Numbered from the stretch's first letter, positions 19,286 to 29,743 are shown. The stretch is 64,000 bases of DNA from Phytophthora colocasiae (GCA_018806915.1 JAGKQI010000081.1:806001-870000), one strand, 5' to 3'. Program-made: numbers and translations. Notes: generated by a model not told the origin, from the letters alone.

Positions 19286-20404
19286 ATGGCCACCAGCAAG
19301 CACAGCAGCAAATATGGCTACCCGCTCAATTTCGACTGGAAACACCCGTGGCCCCGTGCGCCAACACCCAAGAACGAAGACGCGCGGCTCGAAGAACTGG
19401 CCCGGTACCGTATTTTGGACTCGGAACCCGATGAAAAGTTCGACAAGCTCTGCCGCATTGCGTGCAAGGAGATGAAGTGCCCCATTGCGGCCGTCAGCTT
19501 CATTGACAAGCAGAAGCAGTGGTTCAAGGCCAATAGCGGCCTCACGCAGCGTCAGATCCCGCGTGACGTGGCGCTATGCGCACACACCATCATGCACGCT
19601 AAACGTGCACTCGTGGTAGAAGACACATCGCTAGATGAACGTTTCCAGCACAACCCACTAGTCACTCGTGCATCGGCTGTGCGCTTCTACGCCGGTGTAC
19701 CCATCACGACGCCCAACGGGTTCTGCATCGGCTCCGTCTTCGTGTTCGACGTCAAGGGCCACCACAACGTAGACGCCAAGATTCTGCACAAGATTGCGGC
19801 CAAGGTGCTGAAATACATGGATGAGAGGCTAAAGAATATGGCGGCAGCTAATGGTGGAGCATTGCCGGAACCTGCAGCGCCCACTTCTACCGGTTCCAGT
19901 TCGTCCCGGTCCAATTCTAACTCGACACCGCCTCCGAAGCGGAAAACGGTATCTCCACCTACATCAGGCAACACGGAGCAACCGGCAGGAGAGACCGCTC
20001 TTAGAGAGCAACAACCTCCCCCAGCTCCGGTAAAACCCGAGCCGGTGGCAGAACCCATGCCGAATACGGATGCTACGAGTGCCGAAAGTGGTGCTATTGT
20101 CCAGGCCGCACAAGCAGCAGCAGCTACTAGTACGGCCATCGAAGCACAAGGACAGGGACAGGGAGGACTCGGCAACATGGGCTCCATGCTCATGAACCTG
20201 CTGGCGCGTACAACGGAGACGCAGCAGCAGCTCGCAGCTCAGCAGGGTGTCATGTTCGAGACACTGGGTGAACACTCGAACCAATTGGACTCGCTGGGCC
20301 AATCCATGAACAACCTGGAGAAGCGCTTCGAACAGGTGCGGCTCATGAAGGAGCAGCAACAGAAGAATGCGGCGAACGCAAGTCGCAGACCCAAGCGGGT
20401 GTAA
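19286..20404 (+). CDS. GAF-domain protein with Gln-rich C-terminus
   Basis: A single-exon 372-residue frame. Residues about 30-180 form a GAF domain: EELARYRILDSEPDE, MKCPIAAVSFIDKQKQWFKA, CAHTIMHAKRALVVEDTS, VRFYAGVPIT and GFCIGSVFVFD. This is the 'GAF near a response/cyclase N-terminus' type common in bacteria and protists, a small-ligand or redox sensor fold. No catalytic output domain follows. Instead there is a Ser/Pro-rich linker and an Ala/Gln-rich stretch ending in a probable coiled coil (residues about 300-360) with a basic tail. It may be a scaffold or sensor acting through oligomerisation, which is inference. Ligand unknown. Confidence 0.85.
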   Translation: MATSKHSSKYGYPLNFDWKHPWPRAPTPKNEDARLEELARYRILDSEPDEKFDKLCRIACKEMKCPIAAVSFIDKQKQWFKANSGLTQRQIPRDVALCAHTIMHAKRALVVEDTSLDERFQHNPLVTRASAVRFYAGVPITTPNGFCIGSVFVFDVKGHHNVDAKILHKIAAKVLKYMDERLKNMAAANGGALPEPAAPTSTGSSSSRSNSNSTPPPKRKTVSPPTSGNTEQPAGETALREQQPPPAPVKPEPVAEPMPNTDATSAESGAIVQAAQAAAATSTAIEAQGQGQGGLGNMGSMLMNLLARTTETQQQLAAQQGVMFETLGEHSNQLDSLGQSMNNLEKRFEQVRLMKEQQQKNAANASRRPKRV

Positions 20405-20781
20405 TTACTACGTGCGTGCTTTTTGACCGAGAGAAGTGAAGGAAGCTGCTCGATTACTGTTGGCTCGGATCCACTAGAGCGTGAAGGAACGAGGGGGACG
20501 AACATGCATCTCGCCATGGACCGTAAAAGTATCTATACGTCTCCCCGGTCTTCCTCCTCCCGAGCCAAGAAAGCCAGGCCTAGTCAACGTGTTGCATTAC
20601 GAAATATATGTGCTGTGGCATTTTTTAGTACCGGTACCTGCATTCCCAACAAACACTCTTCTCTGTTGACAGGGTAAAGTTGAAGTAATAGTCGGTTCAA
20701 TTTCGGTAGCTGAATAGTGACAAGTTGAAGTTGCCGTCAACTTTACCACAACTGACGTTGTGAAGTCTTTTTTAAGAGGAA

Positions 20782-21585
20782 ATGGCGACACCCCAGCTTC
20801 TAGATGCTGCGATTCCAAGTGATGGAGGCGTGCAAGAAGCTCCGTACACGTTGCTGTGTATGGTTGTAGCGGTGGAGAAGGCTGACGAAGTATCAGAGGA
20901 TGTATGGGAGATATACCAGTACGAACGAGATGTCAGTCCTTTTGAGCGCCTTCTACAAGCGTCAGACGATTTCAGTATGCATACGAAGCTCACGCTGAAA
21001 CGCAGACAGAAAGAACACGGAGAAGGAGAGTTAAAGCCCCAAACGAGTTCAGTTCGTATCCAGGCAGATCTACTGCGGCTTCTATCGTCGACATCAAGCG
21101 ATGTCACTAAAAGGAGACTGGAAGACCAGCTTGAAAGCCTCCGAGTCCAGCAAATTCTTGAAACTACTGGTGTTTTCCTGCCTCGACATCTACAGATCAC
21201 AGCGCTGGAAGAAGATCCACTGGAATTCCGTCGCGATACCCATGGTATCGCTCAATTATGGGGTACGTCTACGTGTGAGTGTACATGTACTGTGTGAATT
21301 GAATTGATGGTTGATTGTCATGTAGGACGCAACGTACTGGGAGAACACTACGCTCCTAAGAGTGATCTACTGCGCTTTCTCCATTCCCACTCAGTGCCAG
21401 AGATTTTCAAGCGCATGAAGCGGGTAGTGCGTGACGACCTCAGCACTCGTAACAAACGGCGTATTGCAGCGCTCAATGCCAAGGAGAAGGAACGCAAAAA
21501 AGAGCTTGAGAAGCAGGGTATTCTGTCTCCTGAGCAGCAACTAGAGGCAAAGTTCGACCGACTCCTCAATCCAAGTGTAGCGTAG
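20782..21585 (+). CDS. hypothetical protein, two exons (246 aa)
   Basis: Exons 20782-21262 and 21326-21585 flank a 63-nt GT-AG intron (GTACGT...TGTAG) that splits a Gly codon and restores frame. The joined product is 246 residues, highly charged and helical, with a Leu-rich middle (ADLLRLLSSTSS), HGIAQLWGRNVLGEHY across the splice junction and a Lys/Glu-rich coiled coil (AALNAKEKERKKELEKQ) near the C-terminus. No known domain, signal peptide or membrane span is seen. The next gene starts only about 160 bases downstream. Function unknown. Confidence 0.75.
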
Positions 21586-21745
21586 AGTGAAGAGCCCCCC
21601 GGCAAAGGGATCTACAAGCTTTGAAACGACGCAGATACCCAATCTTGCGATGGCATCACGTACAAGACAGCCGTTCTTCGGCATCTGCAGCTGTCGACGG
21701 CAGTTAGACAAACAGAATGACTCGGCTCGTAGGAGGTGGCGTACA

Positions 21746-24700
21746 ATGGCTCGATATCCCTGGATCTTTTCGGTTCTGCTGTTTGGAATTCTCACTTTCC
21801 CGACAATTGCTGTGTCAATTGACTACGGAACGTTTACTTGGAGCAAGTGGAACGAGATGCACACGTCTACTTCGGGCTGGACTGCAATCCAAAGGATGTA
21901 CCGTTCAGGGCCGCGTGTACGAGCCAGGATATTGGTATCGACACCAGTTGCAATGAGCAACCTGCAGACAAATGCTGCCTTGTTTTGCCAGAAGATCAAG
22001 GATTTTATGGAGGTAGAAACCGTTGATCGAGTATTTCTTGAGTATCTACAGACGGAAGCCAAATCCGAGACGGAGCAGGGAGTGTATTACGTGGCGGTGG
22101 GTATTTCAGCACTTCCTCCACCGCAAACTACAGCCAATTCAGAGCTGATGTTGCCTGCAATTGAAGCAGAACGTGGTCGTATCGCTGATATTTTGAAGTA
22201 TGGGAAGTTTTCGCCTACAGGTAACGTGACAATTGACAGTCTCTGGATGTTTGGCAAACCAATAACCTTGGTGGACGTCGTGTTGGATGGGGAGTCTTTC
22301 GTACAAATTTACTTGAAACCTTGGCTGGGTCTCCAGCTTGTGATTGCGTCTGTGAGCTCCACAAGTACTGGTGGAAGTGACCACTACACAATGGATCGAG
22401 ATGCTTTTCAAGATTTACGGTTGAGGTATCTGTTAGCCAAACGGCTGTCAACCCTTTCAGTCCGAGTCTCTGATATCATTATTCATTCCCCGACAGAACT
22501 GTTGCCGTTTACTACTTACAATGCTCATGCGGGTATATTGGAGATCGAACTTCACGTTAACAACTTGCAATATGCAGAGTTTGTGGAAATGTACCTTCAC
22601 TCTGATAATTCCTCCACCACTATCGCACAAGATTTTAACGAAATGGAACCTCAATGGGAACTTCTAGCGATGGATATCGATACGAAAGCAGGAGATTTGG
22701 TATATCCATCAGACAGCGACGATAGATCCAGCTCTGAAAACATACCAGTATTGACGTTCAACATGTTCAACGTCTCATGGGCACGACTCGAGCGCTCAAA
22801 GGGGGCCATTCTTGACTTCTTGCAGGAGGATCTTGCCTCTATTGGACCTTGCCGTGTGCGTTTCGGTCGAATTGATTTCCCTTCAGCGCAGACCAATCTC
22901 GCAACTAATAATGATGAAGATGATGTTGATAAGCCCATTTTTGATCCTGTTAATGCTATCAACTGGACACTAAGCTTTATCGTGGATCCTGAAGGCACAG
23001 CCAGCTTTGACCATCAGATGCTCGCAAATTACATCAGAAGTAAGCAAGGTGCTGTTGAATTGAGTCTGCACGATGTTTTGGGAATCGCTGACGCTCCGAC
23101 TGCAAGTGTGGAGTTCATAGGTACCAGCAATGGACTTAGCGGTGACAGCACTGTGAATCCCTTTATCTCGTTTGCTCTCACTATTCGAGTTGCCTCTAGC
23201 ACGATCCTAGAGTCCCCAAATTTCTTCCAGTTACACCTCGTTCGGTCTGCTTTGGTGCTTTTACTGCAACAAGTCGCAGTTCAGAATGATCAGGTGACTT
23301 TCGTGTCGGCTGATGTTGTAGACTGGCCGTCCAATGAGCTAGAGAGCTCGTGGGACCGCTTGTTGTTGGCCAGGTATCGAACAACTATCACCGACGAAAG
23401 CCAAAGACGAGGAATCCGCTCCATTGTTTTCTCATACAGACTAGCGACCACGATCGCTTTGTATTCTGGGGAAACACTGGAGTTAATTGAGCGAGAGATC
23501 GATGAGGGATGGCCAATTTGGCCACAATATTTACCTGGACTGTTCATCAAAGCAGAGCTTAACACCTTCAGCAACGGCTCTGCTACCTATTCCACGACGC
23601 TACGCAACTACAAGCCGTCATTTATCTATGATTTCACTCATCCTGGATCGAATTCGTCCTCCGGTTTAGTAGTTGGTAGTCCGGACGTGTGCTATATACG
23701 TGGAAGGGCATCTCCTGGAGTGTGTATCAAACTGCGAGTTACAGGGTCTACCCAAGTGGCACCAATATTTCTACGCAAACTGCAGAGCCTTGATCCTGTT
23801 TCTTCCTCGTCTATCCGAATTCCACCAGCATCCAGTGCTCGAAGTTCTAGCTTGTATCCAGCTCCTTGGATAGGTGGTCAAAACACGAGTGGAGATACTT
23901 GGACGCTACATATGAACAGGTCGTCAACTTCCACTGACCAAGCACTTCGTTTCACCTTTGCTACTGTTTATACTATGGAAAACTTCACTGTCATCACTCC
24001 TTTCACGCTTGACCTGGACCTTCATTCATTGGATACAGCAGCAACGTTGCTTATAAGTCGACCAGTTGGTGATCTCTCGGTGGCGGCAGCCAGCGACAAA
24101 CCTATTCCAGCGTTCATCTTAGCAGCACTTCCTGAAGTAACAAGTACTGGAGATGAATCTACAAATATTAGCATAACTCTCAACCTGCAGGAGCCACGCC
24201 TGGGTGGACTGTACTCGCCAACTTTACTTGGAACTGTTGCACCTGCTTGTACTGAGTGCGTAGACTTCTTGGCCGACTGCAACAACAAACTTGAGTGTCG
24301 GGAGTTCTCTGCTTGTGCGAGTGCCCTATTTTTCAATGATTTAACTCTGATCTCCACTTTGATCCAAGGAGGTACAATGGGCGATGGGAAAGACGTATCG
24401 TGGTTATTGAAGGACTGTTTGACCCCTCTCGACGGCACCGTGTGGTCCAATTCGATGAGTAAGGTGCTTATCTCAAGCTTCACTTGCTTTTGGCAGAATC
24501 ACTGCCCACTGGTATATGATCAGTCGAGTAATAGGCAATTTGTACTGGAGTATCAACATGGAGAGCAAGTGCTGACGTTCCAGCTAGTCGCTGGACATGC
24601 CAGCCTGAGTTTCACACTGGAGTCCACGTATGAGTTTATGGAGGACTTTACTGCAAACACCACCGTTGTGACCGCTCAACTAGATGCGATGTTGACAGAG

Positions 24701-24916
24701 ATGTATCGAGCTGCAGAGTCGAACGTAGCTACGGTCAAGTCGACGCTTACTACAAGCGAAGTGGCTGCCACTGGCATTGTGACTGCACACTTGACGATCC
24801 GGTATCTGTTTCTTGGTCGATTGCCACTGCCACTGGTGGAGATCACACAGAGCGGCAGCAACTATGCCACAGTAATGGTCACAGCTTGGGAGGCGCTACA
24901 TTTGCGCATGACATGA
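21746..24916 (+). CDS. large secreted protein with one cysteine module, function unknown
   Basis: The ATG at 21746 (MARYPWIFSVLLFGILTF) gives a signal peptide and 1056 residues. An ATG at 21650 is in frame but would bury the signal sequence behind 32 residues, so the later start is preferred. The protein is Ser/Thr-rich with many N-glycosylation sequons, beta-rich in character, and without membrane spans. The module CTEC-x6-C-x5-C-x5-C (about 24247-24315) is followed by C-x5-C-P-L (CFWQNHCPL, about 24484-24510). The same module occurs twice in the minus-strand gene at 9243-12440. The similar overall length and layout suggest distant paralogues. The frame is intronless. Function is not recognised; an extracellular or wall-associated role is inference. 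Confidence 0.83.
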   Translation: MARYPWIFSVLLFGILTFPTIAVSIDYGTFTWSKWNEMHTSTSGWTAIQRMYRSGPRVRARILVSTPVAMSNLQTNAALFCQKIKDFMEVETVDRVFLEYLQTEAKSETEQGVYYVAVGISALPPPQTTANSELMLPAIEAERGRIADILKYGKFSPTGNVTIDSLWMFGKPITLVDVVLDGESFVQIYLKPWLGLQLVIASVSSTSTGGSDHYTMDRDAFQDLRLRYLLAKRLSTLSVRVSDIIIHSPTELLPFTTYNAHAGILEIELHVNNLQYAEFVEMYLHSDNSSTTIAQDFNEMEPQWELLAMDIDTKAGDLVYPSDSDDRSSSENIPVLTFNMFNVSWARLERSKGAILDFLQEDLASIGPCRVRFGRIDFPSAQTNLATNNDEDDVDKPIFDPVNAINWTLSFIVDPEGTASFDHQMLANYIRSKQGAVELSLHDVLGIADAPTASVEFIGTSNGLSGDSTVNPFISFALTIRVASSTILESPNFFQLHLVRSALVLLLQQVAVQNDQVTFVSADVVDWPSNELESSWDRLLLARYRTTITDESQRRGIRSIVFSYRLATTIALYSGETLELIEREIDEGWPIWPQYLPGLFIKAELNTFSNGSATYSTTLRNYKPSFIYDFTHPGSNSSSGLVVGSPDVCYIRGRASPGVCIKLRVTGSTQVAPIFLRKLQSLDPVSSSSIRIPPASSARSSSLYPAPWIGGQNTSGDTWTLHMNRSSTSTDQALRFTFATVYTMENFTVITPFTLDLDLHSLDTAATLLISRPVGDLSVAAASDKPIPAFILAALPEVTSTGDESTNISITLNLQEPRLGGLYSPTLLGTVAPACTECVDFLADCNNKLECREFSACASALFFNDLTLISTLIQGGTMGDGKDVSWLLKDCLTPLDGTVWSNSMSKVLISSFTCFWQNHCPLVYDQSSNRQFVLEYQHGEQVLTFQLVAGHASLSFTLESTYEFMEDFTANTTVVTAQLDAMLTEMYRAAESNVATVKSTLTTSEVAATGIVTAHLTIRYLFLGRLPLPLVEITQSGSNYATVMVTAWEALHLRMT

Positions 24917-25354
24917 CCATCACTCTGAACAACAGCAAGTTGAAGGCACTATTTTCTCCCTCACAAGAATAACCTCTTCAAGTTCGGTGGTCCACACAAT
25001 AGGATTTTGGTTGGCCAGTAGATCATGTTGTTGGCCAGCCAATCACGACGTTTACAATTGTCATCTACTCTTTTCTACACTTAACAAACAAGTATATGCG
25101 GTGTTCTACACATACAAATATCAAGTATACATCCGCTGACAAGCTTACAGCCAACTATCCCCATGCGGCTCATGATGCCTTTGTTTCCACCACCAGCAGC
25201 TCTCACTTTCTGCTGACTGCTCTGCTTGGAACATCGTTTCGGGTGCGTTGATCAAATTTTTGTGATCGTCTTAGTGAATATTGTGTGCCCCGCCAATACT
25301 TATTTGTGACTTTGCGTTCGGTGACACTAGCATCTGAGCATCCAGGAGGGAAGA
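24917..25354. other. intergenic, nothing recognised
   Basis: Between the secreted-protein gene and the UBL-eL41 gene. No repeats, RNA genes or coding frames are supported. Confidence 0.5.
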
Positions 25355-25651
25355 ATGCAGCTCTTTGTGGAGACCCTGTCGGGCTCCCCGCTCACGCTTA
25401 GCGTGGCGGCGGACGCCTCGGTAGCGTCGGTTAAGCAGGCCGTTGAGGACGTGGAGTACATCCAGAACTTCCGTCTGGTCTGCGCCGGCAAGCAGCTGAC
25501 GAGCGGTTCGCTCGCTGACTACGCCGTCGGCGAGTGCGACACGCTCAAGATGCTGCTGTCTGTGAACGGTGGCATGCGTGCCAAGTGGCGCAAGAAACGT
25601 ATGCGCCGCCTTCGCCGCAAGCGCCGAAAAATGCGCCAGCGCGCCAGATAA
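25355..25651 (+). CDS. ubiquitin-like protein fused to ribosomal protein eL41
   Basis: An uninterrupted 98-residue frame. Residues 1-73 form a ubiquitin-like fold starting MQLFVETLSG and ending in VNGG, closest in feel to FUBI, the ubiquitin-like part of eS30 precursors. Residues 74-98 (from 25574) start MRAKWRKKRMRRLRRKRRKM, which is unmistakably the 25-residue ribosomal protein eL41. The GG just before the eL41 Met is the expected cleavage site for a ubiquitin-type protease, releasing eL41 to the large subunit. Usual ubiquitin-type ribosomal fusions involve eL40, eS31 and eS30; eL41 is normally made unfused. No stop or splice site separates the two parts. The UBL lacks the exact ubiquitin tail (LRLRGG), so whether it can be conjugated is unclear. 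Confidence 0.9.
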   Translation: MQLFVETLSGSPLTLSVAADASVASVKQAVEDVEYIQNFRLVCAGKQLTSGSLADYAVGECDTLKMLLSVNGGMRAKWRKKRMRRLRRKRRKMRQRAR

Positions 25652-25951
25652 GCATCTTGCCACAGACTGTTCGGTGACTTGTAGCTTTTCGCCGCGAGTG
25701 ATTGGACATTTTGTCAGTAAGAATGCTTTAATCCGGATGGCCCGTGCACCAACCGAATGCAACAGCAGCAACAGCAGAGTTTTCCTTCGGACTCTGTCTA
25801 CACTAGTCGCAGGACGACCACGTTGGGATTAAAACACTGAAATGGAAGAAAAGCGAATCCTGTGGGATCGATGAAGAGGAAACAATCTCGTGTTTGTGTT
25901 CTGTGGCTTTTGTTATGCTGATGCATGGTAGCATCTCTATAGTGGCCTTAA

Positions 25952-28900
25952 TTAATACTTTACGTTAGGATCGTAGTTGAGTGCCCAAGCTGCGAAGGCG
26001 GATGCTGAGGCAGAAACTCGTCGGAACAGAGTCTGTGGTCGTTCCGTGACGGAATACACGCGCGTTAAGCTTTGCGGTGGTTGATCTGGAGCACCGGAAA
26101 GAGGTTGATGCGTTCCACGCTCCAAGTCGCTCGGATACTGGTCGTCATCGTCATCATTGTAGTCGTCCTCCACGCATCCAGTAGCCATTTCGTCGAGATT
26201 GGCCTTGTCCTTTGTCTTGCCATGTTTGGGTCCATCCGGCATCAAAATAACGAGGTCTTCACTGCGGGGTGTCGTTGGAGTGCGGGCAGATAGCAATGGT
26301 CTTCTCTTGGTGTCTTGCTGGCTAACTCGGCTCGTTGATAATGGCGCTGCACCGGAGATAGCCGACATTGAACCTTGACGAGAGAGAATCGGCGACAATA
26401 TTGGACCAGCAGGTGCATTGGGCTCTGGATTAGTGTCCACACTCTCAATCTTGTAGTCATTCAAGACTTGGAATGCTCGTTTTCGCTGCAGTTTCTCCTC
26501 TTCCCGACGTTGCAGACGTTGCGCAGGTGTATCAAAGACCCACATAGTCTCTCCGTCGCTAGTACGTGAGTCACTGCTTCCAAGCTGCGTCCGTGTTCGA
26601 GATCCGTCGTGCTCGCTGTCGCTGTGGCCTTCTTCTGGAATTTGTTCGAGTCCTGAGCCCTTCGTCTTGGATTTGGTCTTGTGTTTGCCATGACGACGCA
26701 GCTTCTGGACGGAGTGAGTGAGCGCATGGAACACCTCAGAAATATTCGAGTCGTAGTGCTTCTCAAACGTGTCCAGCTTAATCTTGTTGTTCAGCTCGAG
26801 AATTTTCTTCTCGCGAAGGCTGCACACATGAAGATCCACACCTGAATCATGATTGCGGTCCGTGCTGCTACTTGTGCTGGCAGCTTCCGATGATTTTCGC
26901 TGTGTCGTCTCGTTCACTTCTTCGTCTTCAAATTCCTTGCCGGATTGAGGCTGTTCTGATGTACCACGGAAGGACAGGAAACTTGTCAAGCTGCGGCGGA
27001 CGCGATCGTGGCGTAAAGCCTCGAGCCGCTTCTTCTCCTGGTACGCTCGCAATTTCTCGATCTTCTCCATGTGCTTTTCAGCTCTCTCGACTAGGACTTC
27101 CCAACGTTCTCGAAGCTGTTCAGCCGTGTAGAGCTCGAATTGAGGGTCATAGTGGTGCTGCTTCGCCATGACATCATCAAGGACCCGAATGAGCTCCCAC
27201 TTAGGCCCGACACGCTCAACTGCAAGCACCAGCAGCTCGTCATTGAAGCAATCACAGTGCGCAATACGCTCAGTGCAGTATGGACACAAATCCTTCCAGC
27301 CCCATGTCTTGATGATCAGGTACCAGGCAAAGTCCTGGACGAGACCCAGCAAGCTCATCCGCATAATTGCAGCCAGCAGACCAAACCACATGAACTTCTT
27401 GAGGAACAAGCAGCTCCGGAAGGCCCAAATGTAGAAAATTGGGACTTGAGCCAGCGTCAGCAACACAACCACCAACACTTGCAGCAAGAACGCCAATCGA
27501 AACGAAAAACCGCTGAGATCGCCACCTGCTGCTTTCGCACGGTAATATTTGCGTCGCTGGCGGAAGATTAACTTGAACAGTTCCTTGAAAATGGCTTTGC
27601 CTGCCGACGGGAGGATGGAGATCAGGATCGCGTACAGGACGACGGACGTGAAGATCGTGATGTTTGCTCCCCAGGAATCTCGCAGCATGACGATGATAAA
27701 CAGCACGTAGAACGTGATGTAGAGTGAGCACACAACGATTAGTGCCCGTTCTCCGCGTGAGAGACGCTCGTTCCTGTAGGGACAAAAGATCCACGTGAAG
27801 TAGTTCTCATGCCTCCACCATGTGTAGAACGGCTCAAACGGATGCCTAAACTTCTTCCAGCAGCATGGTCCGCACAACTTGGTCTTTGGCACTTTACGAT
27901 CCCAAGGCGTTGGCTGCCAGTAGTCCACTTCGTTCTCGGGGACGTTAAGCTCTCGGGAGTAAATTCGTTCAAGGTTCTTTTGCCAACTTTCGCAATGAAT
28001 TACCATCTGAAAGACGCGTAAGCCAAACAAAGTGATGATCACGTACGGCAGGAAAAGCAGCAAATAGCTGCCACCGAGCCAACCGGACGAACTGCAAGCC
28101 ACTGGCATCGGATTCACGGACAAATACGTGACGTTGAAGTCCTCCCAGGCTCCTTTGCTCCTCATCTTCTTCTTCTGGTCCAGGTTGTAAACTTTTTCAC
28201 TGGAATACACACTTGTTGGTAGTTGGCCAGTTTGACAGTAGTCTACAGTCGGATTTCGCTCGAGATGGCACGGCTGCATCACGAAGTACATTGTCTCCTT
28301 GATGGTATTGTCAATATACGTGTGTGGGAGATACGCGTAATTCGTGCGGAGTGTAGTGCCCTCTTCAATATACTTGAACGGTTCACCTTCGACGTAGTGT
28401 TCATACTCGTACTCATTGAGCAGAAGAGCGTTGAAATAGGACGAGTTGGGGTTATCTGACTTGGGTGTCTCGATAGTATAAGTGAGATGGAAGTCCACCT
28501 CCTCTAAAAAATGAAGGAACGTGTAATCCTCCGTGATCTGAACGTTCTGCACCGTGAAAGCGTCCAGATGAAGCACCTCGTTAAGTTCCAGTGATGAAAG
28601 AGAAATACCCAACCACAGAAGAACCCCCACACCGATTCCCAGCCATATCCAGAACTGCACACAACCTCGACGTTTGCTGTACCGTGTACCTAAGAACCCA
28701 GTCCACAAGTGTTCATGCTCCTTGAGTACATGTCGCTCTTGAATGTACGATGCTCGAGTAGCTTCGTACTCTTCGTCGTCCTCGCGGTCGTCTTGATCTT
28801 CGTGACTGTCGCGAGGCTTCTGATCTGCTCCAAGAGGGATCATCTCTGGGTTCAGCTGGATGTTGGGCTCATGGCCTATGGACTTGGAATAGGCGATATA

Positions 28901-29743
28901 CGCTTCCAGCAGCTCTGTGTTGATCCTTTCATCCTCAATCTTCACGTCACTGTCGCTGGTTTCACTTTCGTCCTCTGATGAGCTGAAATCTGGAATATCA
29001 TGAGCTTCTGCTGATCCTGACCGTCTCAACTGCGCACTTAGTGACTTATTGCTGCTCCTGCTCCTGCTGTTCTTCCTTAATGATTTCTGTTTGAATGCAT
29101 CGAAATGCACTGGTTGTTGGGTGTTCGCCAAGTGCACCAGTTCCTCGAACAGTACCCGATTCTCCCGCCTTCTTGCTCGCTGCTCTGCTGTTTCTTCTTC
29201 TCTATTGGGTGAGTCTAAAGGCAGCAACAACTGCTGTCGTAACGCCCGTTGCCGTGCCTGTTCTTCTTCCTGCTCTTCCTCCTCCGTCGCTGAAGTTAGC
29301 GCCGATTCAGACGCTGTTCTGTGTCTAAAAACCCTTCGAAGTAGTCCGTCTCCATTTGTACTAGCGCCTCTGTGTCTTCTCCTGTGTCTGTGGCCTCTAT
29401 CGCTACTCACAGCTTCAATACTCCTCTGGCTCGTTGGCTCCTCATCCTCTGCTTCTACAATCACCTCTGTAGCATTAGACATTGGTCCAAAGAAGGCGCT
29501 GGCAATGGCGCGGTGGTGCATCTCGCGCGTGCTGCTATTGTAGCTGCTGACGCTCGGATTGCTGCGTGCGCTCCACATGTCGTCAAACTCGGAGCTTTGC
29601 GGGGCTTCCAGGGAGCGCTGGAAGATGGTTGGGGGCCCATTCGAAGCGGAATTCGATGGCGCAGGTCGTGCTGAGGCTGCTGCCGCTGCATTCGCCGCTG
29701 CAATTGCGTCCGGGGACGGTGGAGAGCGCCCACGTGCAGCCAT
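25952..29743 (-). CDS. large multi-span membrane protein, oomycete-type, function unknown
   Basis: The start MAARGRSPPSP at 29743 is chosen because the paralogue at 39356 starts similarly (MASSPPSW). The frame stays open upstream to 30007 but that part looks non-coding. The product has 1263 residues. A polar Ser/Arg/Glu-rich N-terminal third is followed by TM1 (WIWLGIGVGVLLWLGISL), a long non-cytosolic loop, then about five more spans (YLLLFLPYVIITLFGL; ALIVVCSLYITFYVLFIIV; an adjacent span; LAFLLQVLVVVLLTLA; AAIMRMSLLGLVQDF). Conserved Cys pairs occur in LCGPCCWKKF and CPYCTERIAHCDCF. The C-terminal 400 residues are charged and probably cytosolic. Paralogous to the divergent gene at 39356-42613. 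Topology (one span, big loop, a bundle) recalls channels or transporters, but no known family is recognised. Confidence 0.85.
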   Translation of the reverse strand: MAARGRSPPSPDAIAAANAAAAASARPAPSNSASNGPPTIFQRSLEAPQSSEFDDMWSARSNPSVSSYNSSTREMHHRAIASAFFGPMSNATEVIVEAEDEEPTSQRSIEAVSSDRGHRHRRRHRGASTNGDGLLRRVFRHRTASESALTSATEEEEQEEEQARQRALRQQLLLPLDSPNREEETAEQRARRRENRVLFEELVHLANTQQPVHFDAFKQKSLRKNSRSRSSNKSLSAQLRRSGSAEAHDIPDFSSSEDESETSDSDVKIEDERINTELLEAYIAYSKSIGHEPNIQLNPEMIPLGADQKPRDSHEDQDDREDDEEYEATRASYIQERHVLKEHEHLWTGFLGTRYSKRRGCVQFWIWLGIGVGVLLWLGISLSSLELNEVLHLDAFTVQNVQITEDYTFLHFLEEVDFHLTYTIETPKSDNPNSSYFNALLLNEYEYEHYVEGEPFKYIEEGTTLRTNYAYLPHTYIDNTIKETMYFVMQPCHLERNPTVDYCQTGQLPTSVYSSEKVYNLDQKKKMRSKGAWEDFNVTYLSVNPMPVACSSSGWLGGSYLLLFLPYVIITLFGLRVFQMVIHCESWQKNLERIYSRELNVPENEVDYWQPTPWDRKVPKTKLCGPCCWKKFRHPFEPFYTWWRHENYFTWIFCPYRNERLSRGERALIVVCSLYITFYVLFIIVMLRDSWGANITIFTSVVLYAILISILPSAGKAIFKELFKLIFRQRRKYYRAKAAGGDLSGFSFRLAFLLQVLVVVLLTLAQVPIFYIWAFRSCLFLKKFMWFGLLAAIMRMSLLGLVQDFAWYLIIKTWGWKDLCPYCTERIAHCDCFNDELLVLAVERVGPKWELIRVLDDVMAKQHHYDPQFELYTAEQLRERWEVLVERAEKHMEKIEKLRAYQEKKRLEALRHDRVRRSLTSFLSFRGTSEQPQSGKEFEDEEVNETTQRKSSEAASTSSSTDRNHDSGVDLHVCSLREKKILELNNKIKLDTFEKHYDSNISEVFHALTHSVQKLRRHGKHKTKSKTKGSGLEQIPEEGHSDSEHDGSRTRTQLGSSDSRTSDGETMWVFDTPAQRLQRREEEKLQRKRAFQVLNDYKIESVDTNPEPNAPAGPILSPILSRQGSMSAISGAAPLSTSRVSQQDTKRRPLLSARTPTTPRSEDLVILMPDGPKHGKTKDKANLDEMATGCVEDDYNDDDDDQYPSDLERGTHQPLSGAPDQPPQSLTRVYSVTERPQTLFRRVSASASAFAAWALNYDPNVKY

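Noticed and set aside
19687..20193. 168-codon hydrophobic frame opposite the GAF gene
   Set aside because: Antisense of Ala/Ser/Gly codons gives spurious hydrophobic runs; the plus-strand GAF domain is clear.
21587..21745. N-terminal extension of the secreted protein
   Set aside because: It begins at a non-ATG codon and would place the signal peptide internally; the ATG at 21746 gives a normal signal sequence.
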